Shown here: in pieces, positions 8,599-20,185 of the stretch
How positions within the stretch are numbered: the stretch's first letter is position 1
Layout: each line of letters begins with the position of its first letter
NCBI GenBank assembly: GCA_023251135.1
Contig: JAHEZJ010000014.1
Coordinates: forward strand, 1 to 64,000
Direction of reading: 5' to 3'
DNA from: Flavobacterium sp.
GTDB taxonomy: Bacteria > Bacteroidota > Bacteroidia > Flavobacteriales > Flavobacteriaceae
DNA length: 64,000 nt
The notes under the pieces: generated by a model
Told to the model about the DNA's origin: nothing
The model's input: only the letters and a program-made list of their open reading frames with translations
The model's database searches: none
Position numbers and translations under genes: made by a program

Positions 8599-10218
8599 AT
8601 GTACAATACTTCTTTTATTAAGAAAATACTATTAGTTGCAACAGTTGTCCTTTTATATTCTTGCGATAAAGATTTTAATGCGATTGGTGATGGTTTGATC
8701 GGAGATGATCATTTTGGACTGGAATCTGAAAAATATGAAGTTTTAGCTTATAATCAGGAAGTAACGCCAATTCAATCAAATGGAGCGGCAAATTATGGTT
8801 TAGGTGTTTACGATAATACAGTTTTTGGTAGTACAACTGCCAGTTTTGCTACTCAGGTTAATTTAGAAACCTATGCGCCAACTATTGGTGATGCACCTGA
8901 AATAGTAAGTGTAGTACTAAGTGTTCCTTATTATAACCATGTGAAGACTACGAATACTGATGGAAGCCGAACTTTTGTGTTAGATTCTATTTATGGAGCT
9001 TCTAATGGAAAAATTAAATTAGGTGTTTACGAGTCTGGTGTTCAAATGCGTAGCTCTTACTTTGATGGAGGAGCACAGTTTTTACAATTGTACAATACTG
9101 ACATGGATACGGATACCGGTGTAGACAGTTATATCAATTTTGATAAATCTAAAAAACCGTATGTTGCTACAGGTAAACCGTTAAATGATGACCCTAAAGT
9201 AGCACAGAATGAAGAGTTTTTCTTTGATGCAAGTGAAATTACAGACGACACTACTGACCCGACAACTGGAAAAGTAACAAGTACCAAAGTGGCTCCCGAA
9301 ATGCGTTTGAACCTGAATAAAGCCTTTTTTGCAGATAAAATTTTAAAAGCTCCAGCGGCGAAACTAGCTTCTGCTGATGTTTTCCAGGAGTATTTCAGAG
9401 GATTGTATTTCAAAGTAGAACGTTCTGGCAGCAGTCCGGCTAATATGGCTTTGCTAAATTTTGCAACAAACGGAAAAATTACAATTAAATATAAAGCTAA
9501 AACAGCTATAACGACAGATCCTGAAACTACAATGGAGGATAAAACCTTAATCATTAAGTTAACAGGTGCGTCGGCAGCTTTGCTTAAGGAGGCTAAAGAT
9601 TCTGCTTATGCTAATGCAATAGCCAATCCAAATAATAAAACAGGAGACGACAGACTTTATTTAAAAGGAGGACAAGGATCACTGGCAGTACTGGAACTTA
9701 GTGGTTTTGGTGCTAAACTGAGTGAAATCAGATCGAAGAACTGGTTGGTCAATGAGGCTAATTTGGTTTTTTCTATAGATACAGATAAAATGGCAGGAAC
9801 TTACGAGCCTAAACGAATTTATTTGTATAATTTGGATGACAATGTGCCTATCGCCGATTATCTGGCTGATGCTGCATCATCTAACCCACTATTAACTAAA
9901 GCAGTATATAGCGGTATTTTGAGTTTGGATCCTACTACGAAAAGAGGAACAGCTTATAAAATTAGATTAACGAATCACATTCGTAATATCATTAAGAATG
10001 CAACTGTGAAAAACGTAAAATTAGGTTTGGTGGTGACAGGTGATGCGAGTATAATTGCTTCAAACAAATTAAAACTAAAAAACAGCGTTATCTCAGAAGC
10101 GCCAAGAGCTTCAGTAATCAGCCCGCTAGGGACGGTATTATTTGGAGGTACTTCAAGCGCAACTATTCCGACAGGGAAAAAATTACAGCTTGAAATTTAC
10201 TACACGAAACCAAATTAA
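8599..10218 (+). CDS. DUF4270 lipoprotein
   Basis: A 539-residue exported protein. The N-terminus has a signal sequence with a lipobox ending YSC (Cys about residue 22), followed by DKDFNAIGDGLIGDDHF, characteristic of DUF4270 proteins of Bacteroidota. The rest is beta-rich, with repeated Tyr/Asn/Asp-containing strands and no recognisable catalytic motif. It is probably attached to the outer membrane. It lies 21 bases after the GT5-like gene and 10 bases before glmS, an order I recall as common in flavobacteria. Its function is unknown. Confidence 0.85.
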   Translation: MYNTSFIKKILLVATVVLLYSCDKDFNAIGDGLIGDDHFGLESEKYEVLAYNQEVTPIQSNGAANYGLGVYDNTVFGSTTASFATQVNLETYAPTIGDAPEIVSVVLSVPYYNHVKTTNTDGSRTFVLDSIYGASNGKIKLGVYESGVQMRSSYFDGGAQFLQLYNTDMDTDTGVDSYINFDKSKKPYVATGKPLNDDPKVAQNEEFFFDASEITDDTTDPTTGKVTSTKVAPEMRLNLNKAFFADKILKAPAAKLASADVFQEYFRGLYFKVERSGSSPANMALLNFATNGKITIKYKAKTAITTDPETTMEDKTLIIKLTGASAALLKEAKDSAYANAIANPNNKTGDDRLYLKGGQGSLAVLELSGFGAKLSEIRSKNWLVNEANLVFSIDTDKMAGTYEPKRIYLYNLDDNVPIADYLADAASSNPLLTKAVYSGILSLDPTTKRGTAYKIRLTNHIRNIIKNATVKNVKLGLVVTGDASIIASNKLKLKNSVISEAPRASVISPLGTVLFGGTSSATIPTGKKLQLEIYYTKPN

Positions 10219-10228
10219 TAATTAATAT

Positions 10229-12079
10229 ATGTGTGGAATTGTTGGATATATCGGTCATCGAGAGGCTTATCCTATTGTAATCAAAGGATTAAAGCGACTT
10301 GAATACAGAGGATATGATAGTGCCGGTGTTATGTTGTATGACGCCGAATCTGGTGTAAAACTTTGTAAAACAAAAGGTAAAGTTTCGGATCTTGAGGTTA
10401 AAGCCAAAGAGAACTTAAATGCAACCGGAAGCATAGGAATTGGACATACGCGTTGGGCAACCCACGGAGTTCCAAATGATGTAAATTCGCACCCGCATCT
10501 TTCTAATTCAGGAGAATTGGTTATCATTCACAATGGGATTATTGAGAATTATGCACCGCTTAAAGAAGAATTAAAAAAGAGAGGTTATACTTTTAAATCA
10601 GATACAGATACTGAAGTTTTGGTGAACTTAATCGAAGAAGTTCAGAAAAATGAAGGTTTGAAGTTGGGTAAAGCGGTTCAGATTGCTTTAAATCAAGTAG
10701 TTGGAGCTTATGCAATTGCTGTTTTTGATAAAAAGAACCCAAATGAAATTGTAGCAGCCAGACTGGGTAGTCCATTGGCAATTGGTGTTGGAGAAGGAGA
10801 ATATTTTATTGCTTCTGATGCTTCGCCTTTTATTGAGTACACTTCAAATGCGATCTATCTTGAAGATGGTGAAATGGCAAACATCAGATTGCACAAGCCG
10901 CTTAAAGTTAGAAAAATTAAAGACGACTCTTTAGTAGATCCTTATATTCAGCAGCTTCAGATGAACCTGGAGCAAATTGAAAAAGGAGGGTATGATCACT
11001 TTATGCTAAAAGAAATTTACGAGCAGCCAAGTGTTATAAAAGACACGTACAGAGGAAGACTTCATGCAAACGAAGGAATCGTTCAGATGGCTGGTGTTGA
11101 GGATAACTTAGAGAAATTCCTTAATGCAAAACGAATTTTGATCGTTGCTTGTGGTACTTCTTGGCATGCAGGTTTAGTAGCAGAGTACATTTTTGAGGAG
11201 TTTACACGAATTCCTGTTGAAGTAGAATATGCTTCAGAGTTTAGATATCGTAATCCAATCATCAACAAAGATGATGTAGTTATCGCGATCTCTCAATCGG
11301 GAGAAACAGCTGATACTATGGCGGCGATTAAATTGGCAAAAGAAAACGGTGCCTTTGTTTTTGGAGTTTGTAATGTAGTAGGTTCTTCTATTTCAAGAGA
11401 AAGTCATGCAGGTGCTTACACACACGCAGGGCCGGAAATTGGAGTGGCTTCTACAAAAGCATTTACAACTCAAATTACAGTTTTAACCATGATCGCATTG
11501 CGATTGGGTAAAGCAAAAGGAACTTTATCAAACACTGATTTTCATACCTATTTGCAGGAGTTAGAGATAATTCCGGAAAAAGTAGCGGAAGCATTAGAGA
11601 CTAATGACAGAGCAAAAGAAATTGCGGCAGCATTTAAAGATGCGCCAAATTGTTTGTACTTAGGACGTGGTTATAATTTTCCTGTAGCGTTGGAAGGAGC
11701 ATTGAAATTAAAAGAGATCTCTTATATCCATGCTGAAGGTTATCCTGCTGCCGAAATGAAGCACGGGCCAATCGCTTTGATTGACGAGCATATGCCGGTT
11801 ATCGTTATTGCACCTAAACAAGGACATTACGATAAAATTGTGAGTAACATTCAGGAAATCAAATCCAGAAGTGGTAAAATCATTGCGGTGGTTACCAAAG
11901 GAGATACGCAGGTTCGTGAGTTAGCTGATTATGTAATTGAGATCCCTGAGACTTCAGATGCATTGTCTCCGCTAATCACAACAATACCTTTACAATTGCT
12001 TTCATACTACATCGCAGTAATGAGAGGGTGTAACGTAGATCAGCCTCGTAATCTGGCAAAATCGGTTACAGTAGAATAG
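10229..12079 (+). CDS. glmS: Glutamine--fructose-6-phosphate aminotransferase (isomerizing)
   Basis: GlmS makes glucosamine 6-phosphate from fructose 6-phosphate and glutamine, the first committed step to UDP-GlcNAc for peptidoglycan and LPS. The glutaminase domain begins MCGIVGYIGH, with Cys2 becoming the N-terminal nucleophile after Met removal. HTRWATHG and the SDTDTEVL segment follow. Two SIS domains occupy about residues 285-430 and 460-600 (ACGTSWHAG, SQSGETADT, GRGYNFPVALEGALKLKE) and the protein ends in the usual AKSVTVE. At 616 residues it is full length. It is the last gene of its operon, followed by a terminator. Confidence 0.98.
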   Translation: MCGIVGYIGHREAYPIVIKGLKRLEYRGYDSAGVMLYDAESGVKLCKTKGKVSDLEVKAKENLNATGSIGIGHTRWATHGVPNDVNSHPHLSNSGELVIIHNGIIENYAPLKEELKKRGYTFKSDTDTEVLVNLIEEVQKNEGLKLGKAVQIALNQVVGAYAIAVFDKKNPNEIVAARLGSPLAIGVGEGEYFIASDASPFIEYTSNAIYLEDGEMANIRLHKPLKVRKIKDDSLVDPYIQQLQMNLEQIEKGGYDHFMLKEIYEQPSVIKDTYRGRLHANEGIVQMAGVEDNLEKFLNAKRILIVACGTSWHAGLVAEYIFEEFTRIPVEVEYASEFRYRNPIINKDDVVIAISQSGETADTMAAIKLAKENGAFVFGVCNVVGSSISRESHAGAYTHAGPEIGVASTKAFTTQITVLTMIALRLGKAKGTLSNTDFHTYLQELEIIPEKVAEALETNDRAKEIAAAFKDAPNCLYLGRGYNFPVALEGALKLKEISYIHAEGYPAAEMKHGPIALIDEHMPVIVIAPKQGHYDKIVSNIQEIKSRSGKIIAVVTKGDTQVRELADYVIEIPETSDALSPLITTIPLQLLSYYIAVMRGCNVDQPRNLAKSVTVE

Positions 12080-12108
12080 ATTCTTATTTGTAATATATAA
12101 GTATTTAG

Positions 12109-12139
12109 AAATGCGAGACTTAGGTCTCGCATTTTTTTT
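12109..12139 (+). terminator. Intrinsic terminator after glmS
   Basis: The stem ATGCGAGAC (12111-12119) pairs with GTCTCGCAT (12124-12132) around TTAG and is followed by eight T's. Confidence 0.9.
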
Positions 12140-12304
12140 GCGTTTTTTTTACAGGAATTTTACATGTTAAAAATATAGTTATAAGTTTGCGCCAAATATT
12201 TTGAATCATTTTTAGAGAAAACAGTTGTTTTTTATTTCTACTGATAGTGATGGAGTGAAAAGTGATTTAAGATTAGAAAAAAGTATAATGAATAAAAAGA
12301 AAGT

Positions 12305-13219
12305 ATGAATTTATTAAGTTTAAAAAAGATTGCGGCGTTGCTGGTATTGTTACAAGCTTCGTCTTTGTATAGCCAGGGTTTGCCTATAGTAGGGTTTGGA
12401 GATCCTGCTAATTATAAAATTGACACTTTTAGCGTTCCAGAATCATCCGGTCTGGATTTGCATTGGTTTGGAGGAATTCGTTTTGGTGACCGAACAGGTA
12501 GCAATGTTATGAAAATCGAAAATGGGAATGTGGGTGTCGGAGTTGTAAATCCTGTCTACAAGTTTCAAGTTTTAAATTCTTCCACTACAGATAGTAATGA
12601 AATTGTTGCATCATTTGTGAGGGCTAGTGGCCCTACTGGAGGGAGTAGTATAGTACGTTTAGGTTATCATAACACTTGCGATTTTGAGGTTAATTCGGGA
12701 CATATTAGTACAGGATATCGATTTGGTAAGTATTTTGATCTTAATATTGTTAATAATCATATTGGAGGAGATCATGGAGGGATAAACTTTGTGACAAACT
12801 CAGACGTTAAAATGGCAATAAATGTAAATGGAAATGTCGGAATTGGTACAATAAATCCAGGTTCAAAACTTACCGTTGCCGGAAATATTCATGCACAGGA
12901 AGTCAAAGTGACGGCTAGGGCGGGCGAAGTTCCCGATTATGTTTTTGCGAATGATTACAAATTAAAATCATTAGAAGAAGTGGAGAGGTATATCAAACAA
13001 AATAGCCATTTACCGGAAATACCATCAGCTAAAGAAATAGAGAAGAACGGTTTAATGCTGGCAGAAATGAATTTGAGTTTGTTGAAGAAGATGGAAGAAA
13101 TGACGCTTTATATGATTGAACAGAATAAAGAGATAACAAGTCTTAAGAAAGAAAATGAGAATCTTAAATCATTTTCAGAGCGATTGTTAAAAGTCGAGAA
13201 GCAATTATCTGAAAAATAA
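12305..13219 (+). CDS. Secreted tail-fibre-like protein with C-terminal coiled coil
   Basis: A 304-residue exported protein: signal peptide to about residue 23 (LYSQG), then a beta-rich region with two GNVGxG-type repeats (GNVGVGVVNP and GNVGIGTINP) followed by SKLTVAGNIHAQEVKV. The C-terminal region, with HLPEIPSAKEI and a long Leu/Glu/Lys coiled coil (about 255-304), is a layout I know from Bacteroidota proteins related to tail fibres and endosialidase-type chaperone domains. It is probably surface-located or periplasmic and trimeric. No enzymatic motif is visible. It stands alone between two terminators. Confidence 0.7.
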   Translation: MNLLSLKKIAALLVLLQASSLYSQGLPIVGFGDPANYKIDTFSVPESSGLDLHWFGGIRFGDRTGSNVMKIENGNVGVGVVNPVYKFQVLNSSTTDSNEIVASFVRASGPTGGSSIVRLGYHNTCDFEVNSGHISTGYRFGKYFDLNIVNNHIGGDHGGINFVTNSDVKMAINVNGNVGIGTINPGSKLTVAGNIHAQEVKVTARAGEVPDYVFANDYKLKSLEEVERYIKQNSHLPEIPSAKEIEKNGLMLAEMNLSLLKKMEEMTLYMIEQNKEITSLKKENENLKSFSERLLKVEKQLSEK

Positions 13220-13280
13220 TTTAGGTTTGAAAACCTTATTTGGATCCATTTTTTAGTGGGGGTAAGGAACATAATAGTTG

Positions 13281-13309
13281 AAAAGCGGGATTTTATCTCG
13301 CTTTTTTTG
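13281..13309 (+). terminator. Intrinsic terminator after the tail-fibre-like gene
   Basis: AAGCGGGAT pairs with ATCTCGCTT (one G-T pair) around TTT, followed by a T-run. Confidence 0.75.
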
Positions 13310-13903
13310 TTTTTGCTTATTTTTAAAATCGTTTTGTAGGTTTTGAAATATTAATTTTTATATTTGTAGGAAAAATTTTGTTGTTTTGGTTAATGTTTGA
13401 CAGATCGGCTTTTTGTTCCGGAAAAGAGATAATTTTTTCGTGATCCTGACCATTTGCGATTTTATGTTTTTCTGGTGATTCGGGTTGTGAGGAATGATAT
13501 CGTCGTATGCAATTACTGCTGTTCAATCGATTTTTGAAAAAGCAATAAGCCTTAATTGCTTGTGCATACTCCGTAAAAATTTGCAACTGATTTGAAAGAA
13601 GGATTATGAAATAGCATTTGTTAAATCTTTAGAGATATTTAGGCTTGCCGTTTTAATTGTCATATTTTTTTTATCGTCGGTGTATTTTTATTAAATCCTC
13701 ATTTTTTTGCTTTAAAATAATATGTACGCATAGTATTTAGGGTTTTACAAGTTTGATCTTTGAGTTTAATTTAATAAAATCAATTGTCAAATAGTTAATA
13801 TTGTAACAAATTTTATATCGAATATTTATTTTTTTTAACATTTTTCTATACATATTAAAATTATTTGTATTTTGGTAGTATAAACTAAACAAAATCTAAC
13901 CAA
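13310..13903. other. Gene-free AT-rich region upstream of the TonB receptor
   Basis: About 590 bases with no convincing gene. One 87-codon minus-strand frame (13323-13586) has no signal sequence, domain or coherent composition and is treated as chance. The last 150 bases are extremely AT-rich and should hold the promoter of the receptor gene, but only near-matches to TAnnTTTG are present. Confidence 0.45.
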
Positions 13904-16735
13904 ATGAGAGTCTATTTATTAATTATGTTGTTTTTCAGCGGAATATCTTTTGCGCAGAATTCAATTACCGGTTCTGTGACTGATGGCAGTAAACAAGCTA
14001 TTCCGGGAGCCAATATTGTCGTAGTTGGAAGTTCAAACGGTGCTTCTACCGATTTCGATGGTACATTTAAGTTAAATACTTCTACGAAGCTGCCTTTTAC
14101 AATTAAGGTTTCGGCTGTAGGTTTCGAGTCTAAAACAGTTAATGTTACATCGGTAAATCAAAAGATTAATGTAATTTTAAAAGATGAGGAAACCAAATTA
14201 AATGAAATTGTGGTTTCGGCTTCGAGAACTCCTGAAAGAGTACTTGAATCTCCGGTAACCATTGAAAGAATGGGAATTCAGGATATTAAGAAAACCGCTT
14301 CTCCTTCTTTTTATGACGGTCTGGAAAACTTAAAAGAGGTACAGATGAATACCAGTAGTATGTCTTTTAAATCAATCAATACAAGAGGTTTTGCAACTGT
14401 AGCGAACACTCGTTTCATGCAATTGGTTGATGGTATGGATAATTCATCTCCGCTTTTGAACTTTGTTTTGGGGAATATGATTGGTGTTTCGGAAATTGAC
14501 GTTCAGAGTGTTGAGCTGTTGCCGGGTGCATCTTCTGCTTTGTACGGGGCAAATGCTTTTAACGGTATTATGTTTATGAATAGTAAAAGTCCTTTTACTT
14601 ATCAGGGAGCATCAGCTTATTTTAAATACGGAGTGACTTCACAGAAAGCTGCCGGTACTAATAATTATTATGATTTTGGGATGCGTTTCGCACATGCGTT
14701 TAATAAATATTTTGCAGCCAAAGCAAACTTTACATATATGGAAGCTACCGATTGGTATGCTACAAATTATAATGACAAAACAATTCCAGGAATTGACAGA
14801 AGTAATATTAATTATGATGGAATCAATGTTTATGGAGACGAGGTTTCGACTAATTTAAAAGGAGTGGGTCAGTCTCTGGCTGCTTTAGGACTGCTTCCTG
14901 CTTCGGCCGTAAATTTATTGCCGAACAAAAATGTGAGTAGAACTGGTTACAACGAAGTTGATCTTACGAATAATAAAGCAGGAAACACTAAAATTGATTT
15001 TTCTTTTCACGGAAGACCTTTTGGTGACGAACGATTGGAAATTATCTGGCAAAGTAAATTTGGTTTCGGAAATGCCGTTTACCAGGGAGCCAACCGTTAC
15101 TATCTGAATAACTTTTTTATGCAACAGCACAAAATTGAATTCAAAGGGAAAAATTTCTTTGTGAGAGGATATACTACTACAGAGGATGGAGGGGATTCTT
15201 ATGATATGGCTTTTACCGGAATTAATATAAACAGAAAATGGAAAGACGATAAGACTTGGTTTGGTCAGTATGCAGGAGCTTACGTTCAGGCTACTTTAGG
15301 AGGAGCAACTCCTGAACAGGCACATGCAGCGGGAAGAACTACAGCAGATACAGGTCGTTTTTTACCAGGTACGTCAGCGTTTAAGAATGCGTTCAGTCAG
15401 GTAATTGACGATGAAAGTGTACTTACAGGTTCAAAACTGGTTGATAATTCAAAAATTTACCACTCAGATGCAAACTATAACTTCAAAGATGTGATAAAGT
15501 TTGCCGAAATCCAGGTTGGTGGATCATTCAGATTGTATGAGTTAAATTCTCATGGAAGAATTTACACCGATGGTAATAGCGGTATTAATTATACAGATTA
15601 TGGTGCTTATACACAGCTGGTAAAGAAATTTATGGAAGACAGATTGAAATTTACAGGTTCTATTCGTTATGATAAATCCAAAAATTTCGATGGTAATTTT
15701 TCACCTAGAGTGTCTTTTGTATATTCTGGAGGAGAGAAAAAGAATCATAATTTCAGAGCATCGTTCCAAACAGGTTTTAGAAACCCGTCTACACAGGATC
15801 AGTATATAGGTTTTAATGTGGGAAGCGCAGTATTGATAGGTTCTGCTCCGGATAACTTGTTGCGTTACACTGAAACATTGCCTGTTTCAACAACGACAGG
15901 TCAGGCTTTTGCAGGAGGACCAACTGTTGTGATGACCGGTCTGAATGCGTATGGTAATTCGTATACAGCGAGTTCAGCCAGTGCTTTTGCTGCTTTGGCA
16001 GGAAGTAATCCTGTAGCTGCGGCAGCGCTTTTGAGAAAAACAAATGTAAACTATGTAAGACCAGAGGAAGTTAAGGCTTTTGAATTGGGATACCGTTCTT
16101 TTATCAATGATGTTTCGGTAGATCTTAATGCTTACTATAATATCTACAACCATTTTATTGGGAATCTAAATGTTGTGGCACCTTTTTATGGTACTACACA
16201 AGATGCGCCAAATCCTTTAGCCGGGCCAACAGATCCTGGTTTTCAAACACTTCATGCACTTCAGAGTGGAAATATAAGAGCTTATCAGCTGTATACCAAT
16301 ACAGATGTTGAAATCAAATCGTTTGGATTTGGTGTAGGTCTTTCTAAAAAAGTCATTGCTAATTTTGAATTAGGAGTAAACTATAATTATGCTCAGTTTG
16401 ATTTTGATCAGGCAAAAGATCCAAGTTTTGAAGCTGGTTTTAATACACCAAAACACAGAGTTAAAGTATCTCTTGGAAATGATAAATTGTTTGAGAACTT
16501 CGGATTCAATGTAAGCGGAAGATGGAATAGTGAATACAAGTGGGAATCAACTTTTGCAGATGGTATCATTAAAGAAGCAACTGTAATTGATGCGCAGATT
16601 AATTACGGACTTCCAAAATTAAAATCAATTTTCAAATTAGGAGCTTCAAATATCGGAGGAAAAGAATATGCTCAGGTACTTGGTGCAGGGTATATCGGTC
16701 AGCAATATTTTGTTTCCTGGACGATCAATCCGTAA
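13904..16735 (+). CDS. TonB-dependent outer-membrane receptor
   Basis: A 943-residue receptor for energy-driven import across the outer membrane. Residues 1-18 are a signal peptide (ISFAQ). Residues about 19-105 form a carboxypeptidase-regulatory-like beta domain (ITGSVTDGSKQAIPGANIVV). Residues about 110-225 are the plug, starting with the TonB-box-like segment LNEIVVSASRTPER and including VELLPGASSALYGANAFNG. The rest is a 22-strand-type barrel ending YFVSWTINP. There is no SusD partner; the gene downstream (85 bases away) encodes an SGNH-hydrolase lipoprotein that may act on the imported substrate. The substrate is unknown. Confidence 0.95.
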   Translation: MRVYLLIMLFFSGISFAQNSITGSVTDGSKQAIPGANIVVVGSSNGASTDFDGTFKLNTSTKLPFTIKVSAVGFESKTVNVTSVNQKINVILKDEETKLNEIVVSASRTPERVLESPVTIERMGIQDIKKTASPSFYDGLENLKEVQMNTSSMSFKSINTRGFATVANTRFMQLVDGMDNSSPLLNFVLGNMIGVSEIDVQSVELLPGASSALYGANAFNGIMFMNSKSPFTYQGASAYFKYGVTSQKAAGTNNYYDFGMRFAHAFNKYFAAKANFTYMEATDWYATNYNDKTIPGIDRSNINYDGINVYGDEVSTNLKGVGQSLAALGLLPASAVNLLPNKNVSRTGYNEVDLTNNKAGNTKIDFSFHGRPFGDERLEIIWQSKFGFGNAVYQGANRYYLNNFFMQQHKIEFKGKNFFVRGYTTTEDGGDSYDMAFTGININRKWKDDKTWFGQYAGAYVQATLGGATPEQAHAAGRTTADTGRFLPGTSAFKNAFSQVIDDESVLTGSKLVDNSKIYHSDANYNFKDVIKFAEIQVGGSFRLYELNSHGRIYTDGNSGINYTDYGAYTQLVKKFMEDRLKFTGSIRYDKSKNFDGNFSPRVSFVYSGGEKKNHNFRASFQTGFRNPSTQDQYIGFNVGSAVLIGSAPDNLLRYTETLPVSTTTGQAFAGGPTVVMTGLNAYGNSYTASSASAFAALAGSNPVAAAALLRKTNVNYVRPEEVKAFELGYRSFINDVSVDLNAYYNIYNHFIGNLNVVAPFYGTTQDAPNPLAGPTDPGFQTLHALQSGNIRAYQLYTNTDVEIKSFGFGVGLSKKVIANFELGVNYNYAQFDFDQAKDPSFEAGFNTPKHRVKVSLGNDKLFENFGFNVSGRWNSEYKWESTFADGIIKEATVIDAQINYGLPKLKSIFKLGASNIGGKEYAQVLGAGYIGQQYFVSWTINP

Positions 16736-16820
16736 TTTGAAATAATAGACGAAACAAACCATTTATTTGCTTTTCCGGATACAGCATTCAGAAAAGGATA
16801 ATTATAAAATATAGTAGATC

Positions 16821-18350
16821 ATGATAAAAAATTTAAAATGGCTGTTTTTGGTTTCAGTAACCTTTATGGCTTGTAATAGTGATGATGATGTAGCAACGGT
16901 ATCTGATTCGTCAGATGGTCAGCCGTTAACTTCGGGGCAGGCAAATTTTTCGAAGTATGTTGCATTAGGGGATTCTTTCGCGGCAGGTTTTTCAGATAAT
17001 GCTTTGTTTAAAGCGGGTCAGACCAATGCATACCCTAATATTCTGGCACAGCAATTTGCATTGGTAGGTGGAGGTGCTTTTACAACACCTTTTATGACCG
17101 ATAATCTTGGAGGGTTTTCCTCCGGAGGTGTTCAGGTACCAAGTTTGGGGGTTAGGTTGTATTTAGATGTGGCAACAAGTACTCCGGTTCCGGTAAGCGG
17201 TGTTTCGGGTACAGATATTAGTGCACGTTTGACAGGAGCTTTCAGTAATTTGGGAATTCCGGGAGCAAAAGCAACTCATTTGGCACTTGCAGGATACGCC
17301 AGCGCTAATCCTTATTTCGGAAGGATTGCTTCTTCGGCTTCTGCAACGGTTTTAGGAGATGCTTTAGCACAGAACCCAACTTTTTTCTCTTTGTGGATTG
17401 GTGGTAACGATGTTTTAGGTTATGCCACGTCTGGTGGAGATGGAACAAATCCGATTACAGATCCGGCTACTTTTGATGCTGTTTATAAAAATCTGGCAAC
17501 AGAGTTGTCTAAGAGCGGAAGAAAAGGTGTTGTTGCCAATTTACCAGACATCAGTACATTACCGCACTTTACAACAGTTCCTTATAATCCATTAACGATT
17601 TCTGTTTTAGGGAATGGAAATGCAGCTGTTGGGACAGCAACTATTAATGCGCTTAATACACAGTTGTATGGTCCGTTAAAAGGGGCATTAAATTATTTGG
17701 GAGTTACAGACAGAATTGAATTATTGTCACTTACTGCGGCAAATCCATTATTGATAAAAGATGAAACTCTTACCAACTTATCTGCACAGCTTACTGCGGT
17801 ACTTACACCGTCAGTAGGAGCACAGACTGCGGCTTTCTATGGTACTGTTTTTGGTCAGGCGCGTCAGGCTAAAGCTACCGATTTGGTGCTTTTGACAACC
17901 AGAGCAGCTATTGGGACGGCACCTACAGCTGCCAACTCAGGAATTGGAATGGCTCCTCCTGCGCCATTGGATAAGTTTGGGATTACATACCCATTACAGG
18001 ATAAGTTTGTTTTGATACCAAAAGAAATAGCTGATATTAAAACGGCTACTGCTGCCTATAATTTAACAATCAAAGCAGCTCAGGAAGCAAATGGTCTGGC
18101 TTTGGTAGATGCCGACGGGCTGATGAAACAGCTGTCTACTCCAAATGGAATTTCGGTAGACGGATATACTTTGACAAGTACATTTGTTTTCGGGGGAGTG
18201 TTTTCTTTGGATGGTGTTCATCCTTCAGCTAGAGGTTATGCATTTATTGCGAATAAATTTATTGAAGCAATTAATGCGAAATACGGTTCCAATCTAAAAG
18301 GGGTAGATGTGGGGAATTACCAGACACTTTATCCTAAAGTTATAAATTAA
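16821..18350 (+). CDS. SGNH/GDSL-family hydrolase lipoprotein
   Basis: A 509-residue lipoprotein (lipobox TFMAC, Cys18) with an Asp-rich linker and an SGNH hydrolase domain. The catalytic blocks are visible: S52 in VALGDSFAAGF, G195/N196 in GGNDVLGY, and D464/H467 in DGVHPSARGY. An ester or acyl group is the likely target. The insert between block III and the end is long (about 260 residues), unlike small GDSL lipases. It is probably anchored in the outer membrane and is likely cotranscribed with the TonB receptor just upstream. The exact substrate is unknown. Confidence 0.88.
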   Translation: MIKNLKWLFLVSVTFMACNSDDDVATVSDSSDGQPLTSGQANFSKYVALGDSFAAGFSDNALFKAGQTNAYPNILAQQFALVGGGAFTTPFMTDNLGGFSSGGVQVPSLGVRLYLDVATSTPVPVSGVSGTDISARLTGAFSNLGIPGAKATHLALAGYASANPYFGRIASSASATVLGDALAQNPTFFSLWIGGNDVLGYATSGGDGTNPITDPATFDAVYKNLATELSKSGRKGVVANLPDISTLPHFTTVPYNPLTISVLGNGNAAVGTATINALNTQLYGPLKGALNYLGVTDRIELLSLTAANPLLIKDETLTNLSAQLTAVLTPSVGAQTAAFYGTVFGQARQAKATDLVLLTTRAAIGTAPTAANSGIGMAPPAPLDKFGITYPLQDKFVLIPKEIADIKTATAAYNLTIKAAQEANGLALVDADGLMKQLSTPNGISVDGYTLTSTFVFGGVFSLDGVHPSARGYAFIANKFIEAINAKYGSNLKGVDVGNYQTLYPKVIN

Positions 18351-18370
18351 TATTTATTTTTTCATAAAAC

Positions 18371-18404
18371 AGCCACTTGCTTTCAGAACGCAGTGGCTTT
18401 TTTT
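18371..18404 (+). terminator. Intrinsic terminator after the SGNH gene
   Basis: AGCCACT pairs with AGTGGCT across a loop of about 14 bases, followed by a T-run. Confidence 0.8.
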
Positions 18405-18490
18405 ATGGGGTTAAAAAATGCTGTTTTCGGTATTTGAGGCCTCACTTTTAAGAATCAAACAAAATCGTAGTATTTTTTATAAAAAAAATA

Positions 18491-18520
18491 TTGATTTTAT
18501 ATTTTAAAAAATTATCTTTG
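18491..18520 (+). promoter_or_regulatory. atpD promoter
   Basis: TTG at 18491-18493, 19 bases, then TATCTTTG at 18513-18520: a textbook Bacteroidota promoter (TTG-N19-TAnnTTTG). The predicted leader before the atpD ATG is about 55 bases. Confidence 0.75.
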
Positions 18521-18578
18521 CGCTCTGAAAAAAGAGGTATTTTCGATAAACCTAAATAGCTATTTAATAAATACATAA

Positions 18579-20093
<1,515 letters not shown>

Positions 20094-20125
20094 TCAAGCA
20101 TAGCTTGACAAACATCAAAAAATAA

Positions 20126-20174
20126 AAATTCCAAATTCCAAAATTGGGATTTGGGATTTTATAATTTGGAATTT
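20126..20174. repeat. Inverted repeat of the AATTCCAAATT family between atpD and atpC
   Basis: AAATTCCAAATT (20126-20137) pairs with AATTTGGAATTT (20163-20174), and a second inner stem is possible. It could form a processing or partial-termination hairpin between the two genes. A closely related repeat occurs at 49324-49375. Confidence 0.6.
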
Positions 20175-20185
20175 AAAAAAAAGTT

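Noticed and set aside
9129..9554. 141-codon minus-strand frame inside the DUF4270 gene
   Set aside because: It overlaps a well-supported lipoprotein gene and has no independent features, so it is a shadow frame.
13323..13586. 87-codon minus-strand frame in the gap before the TonB receptor
   Set aside because: No signal peptide, domain or biased codon pattern; it lies in an AT-rich gap and looks like chance.
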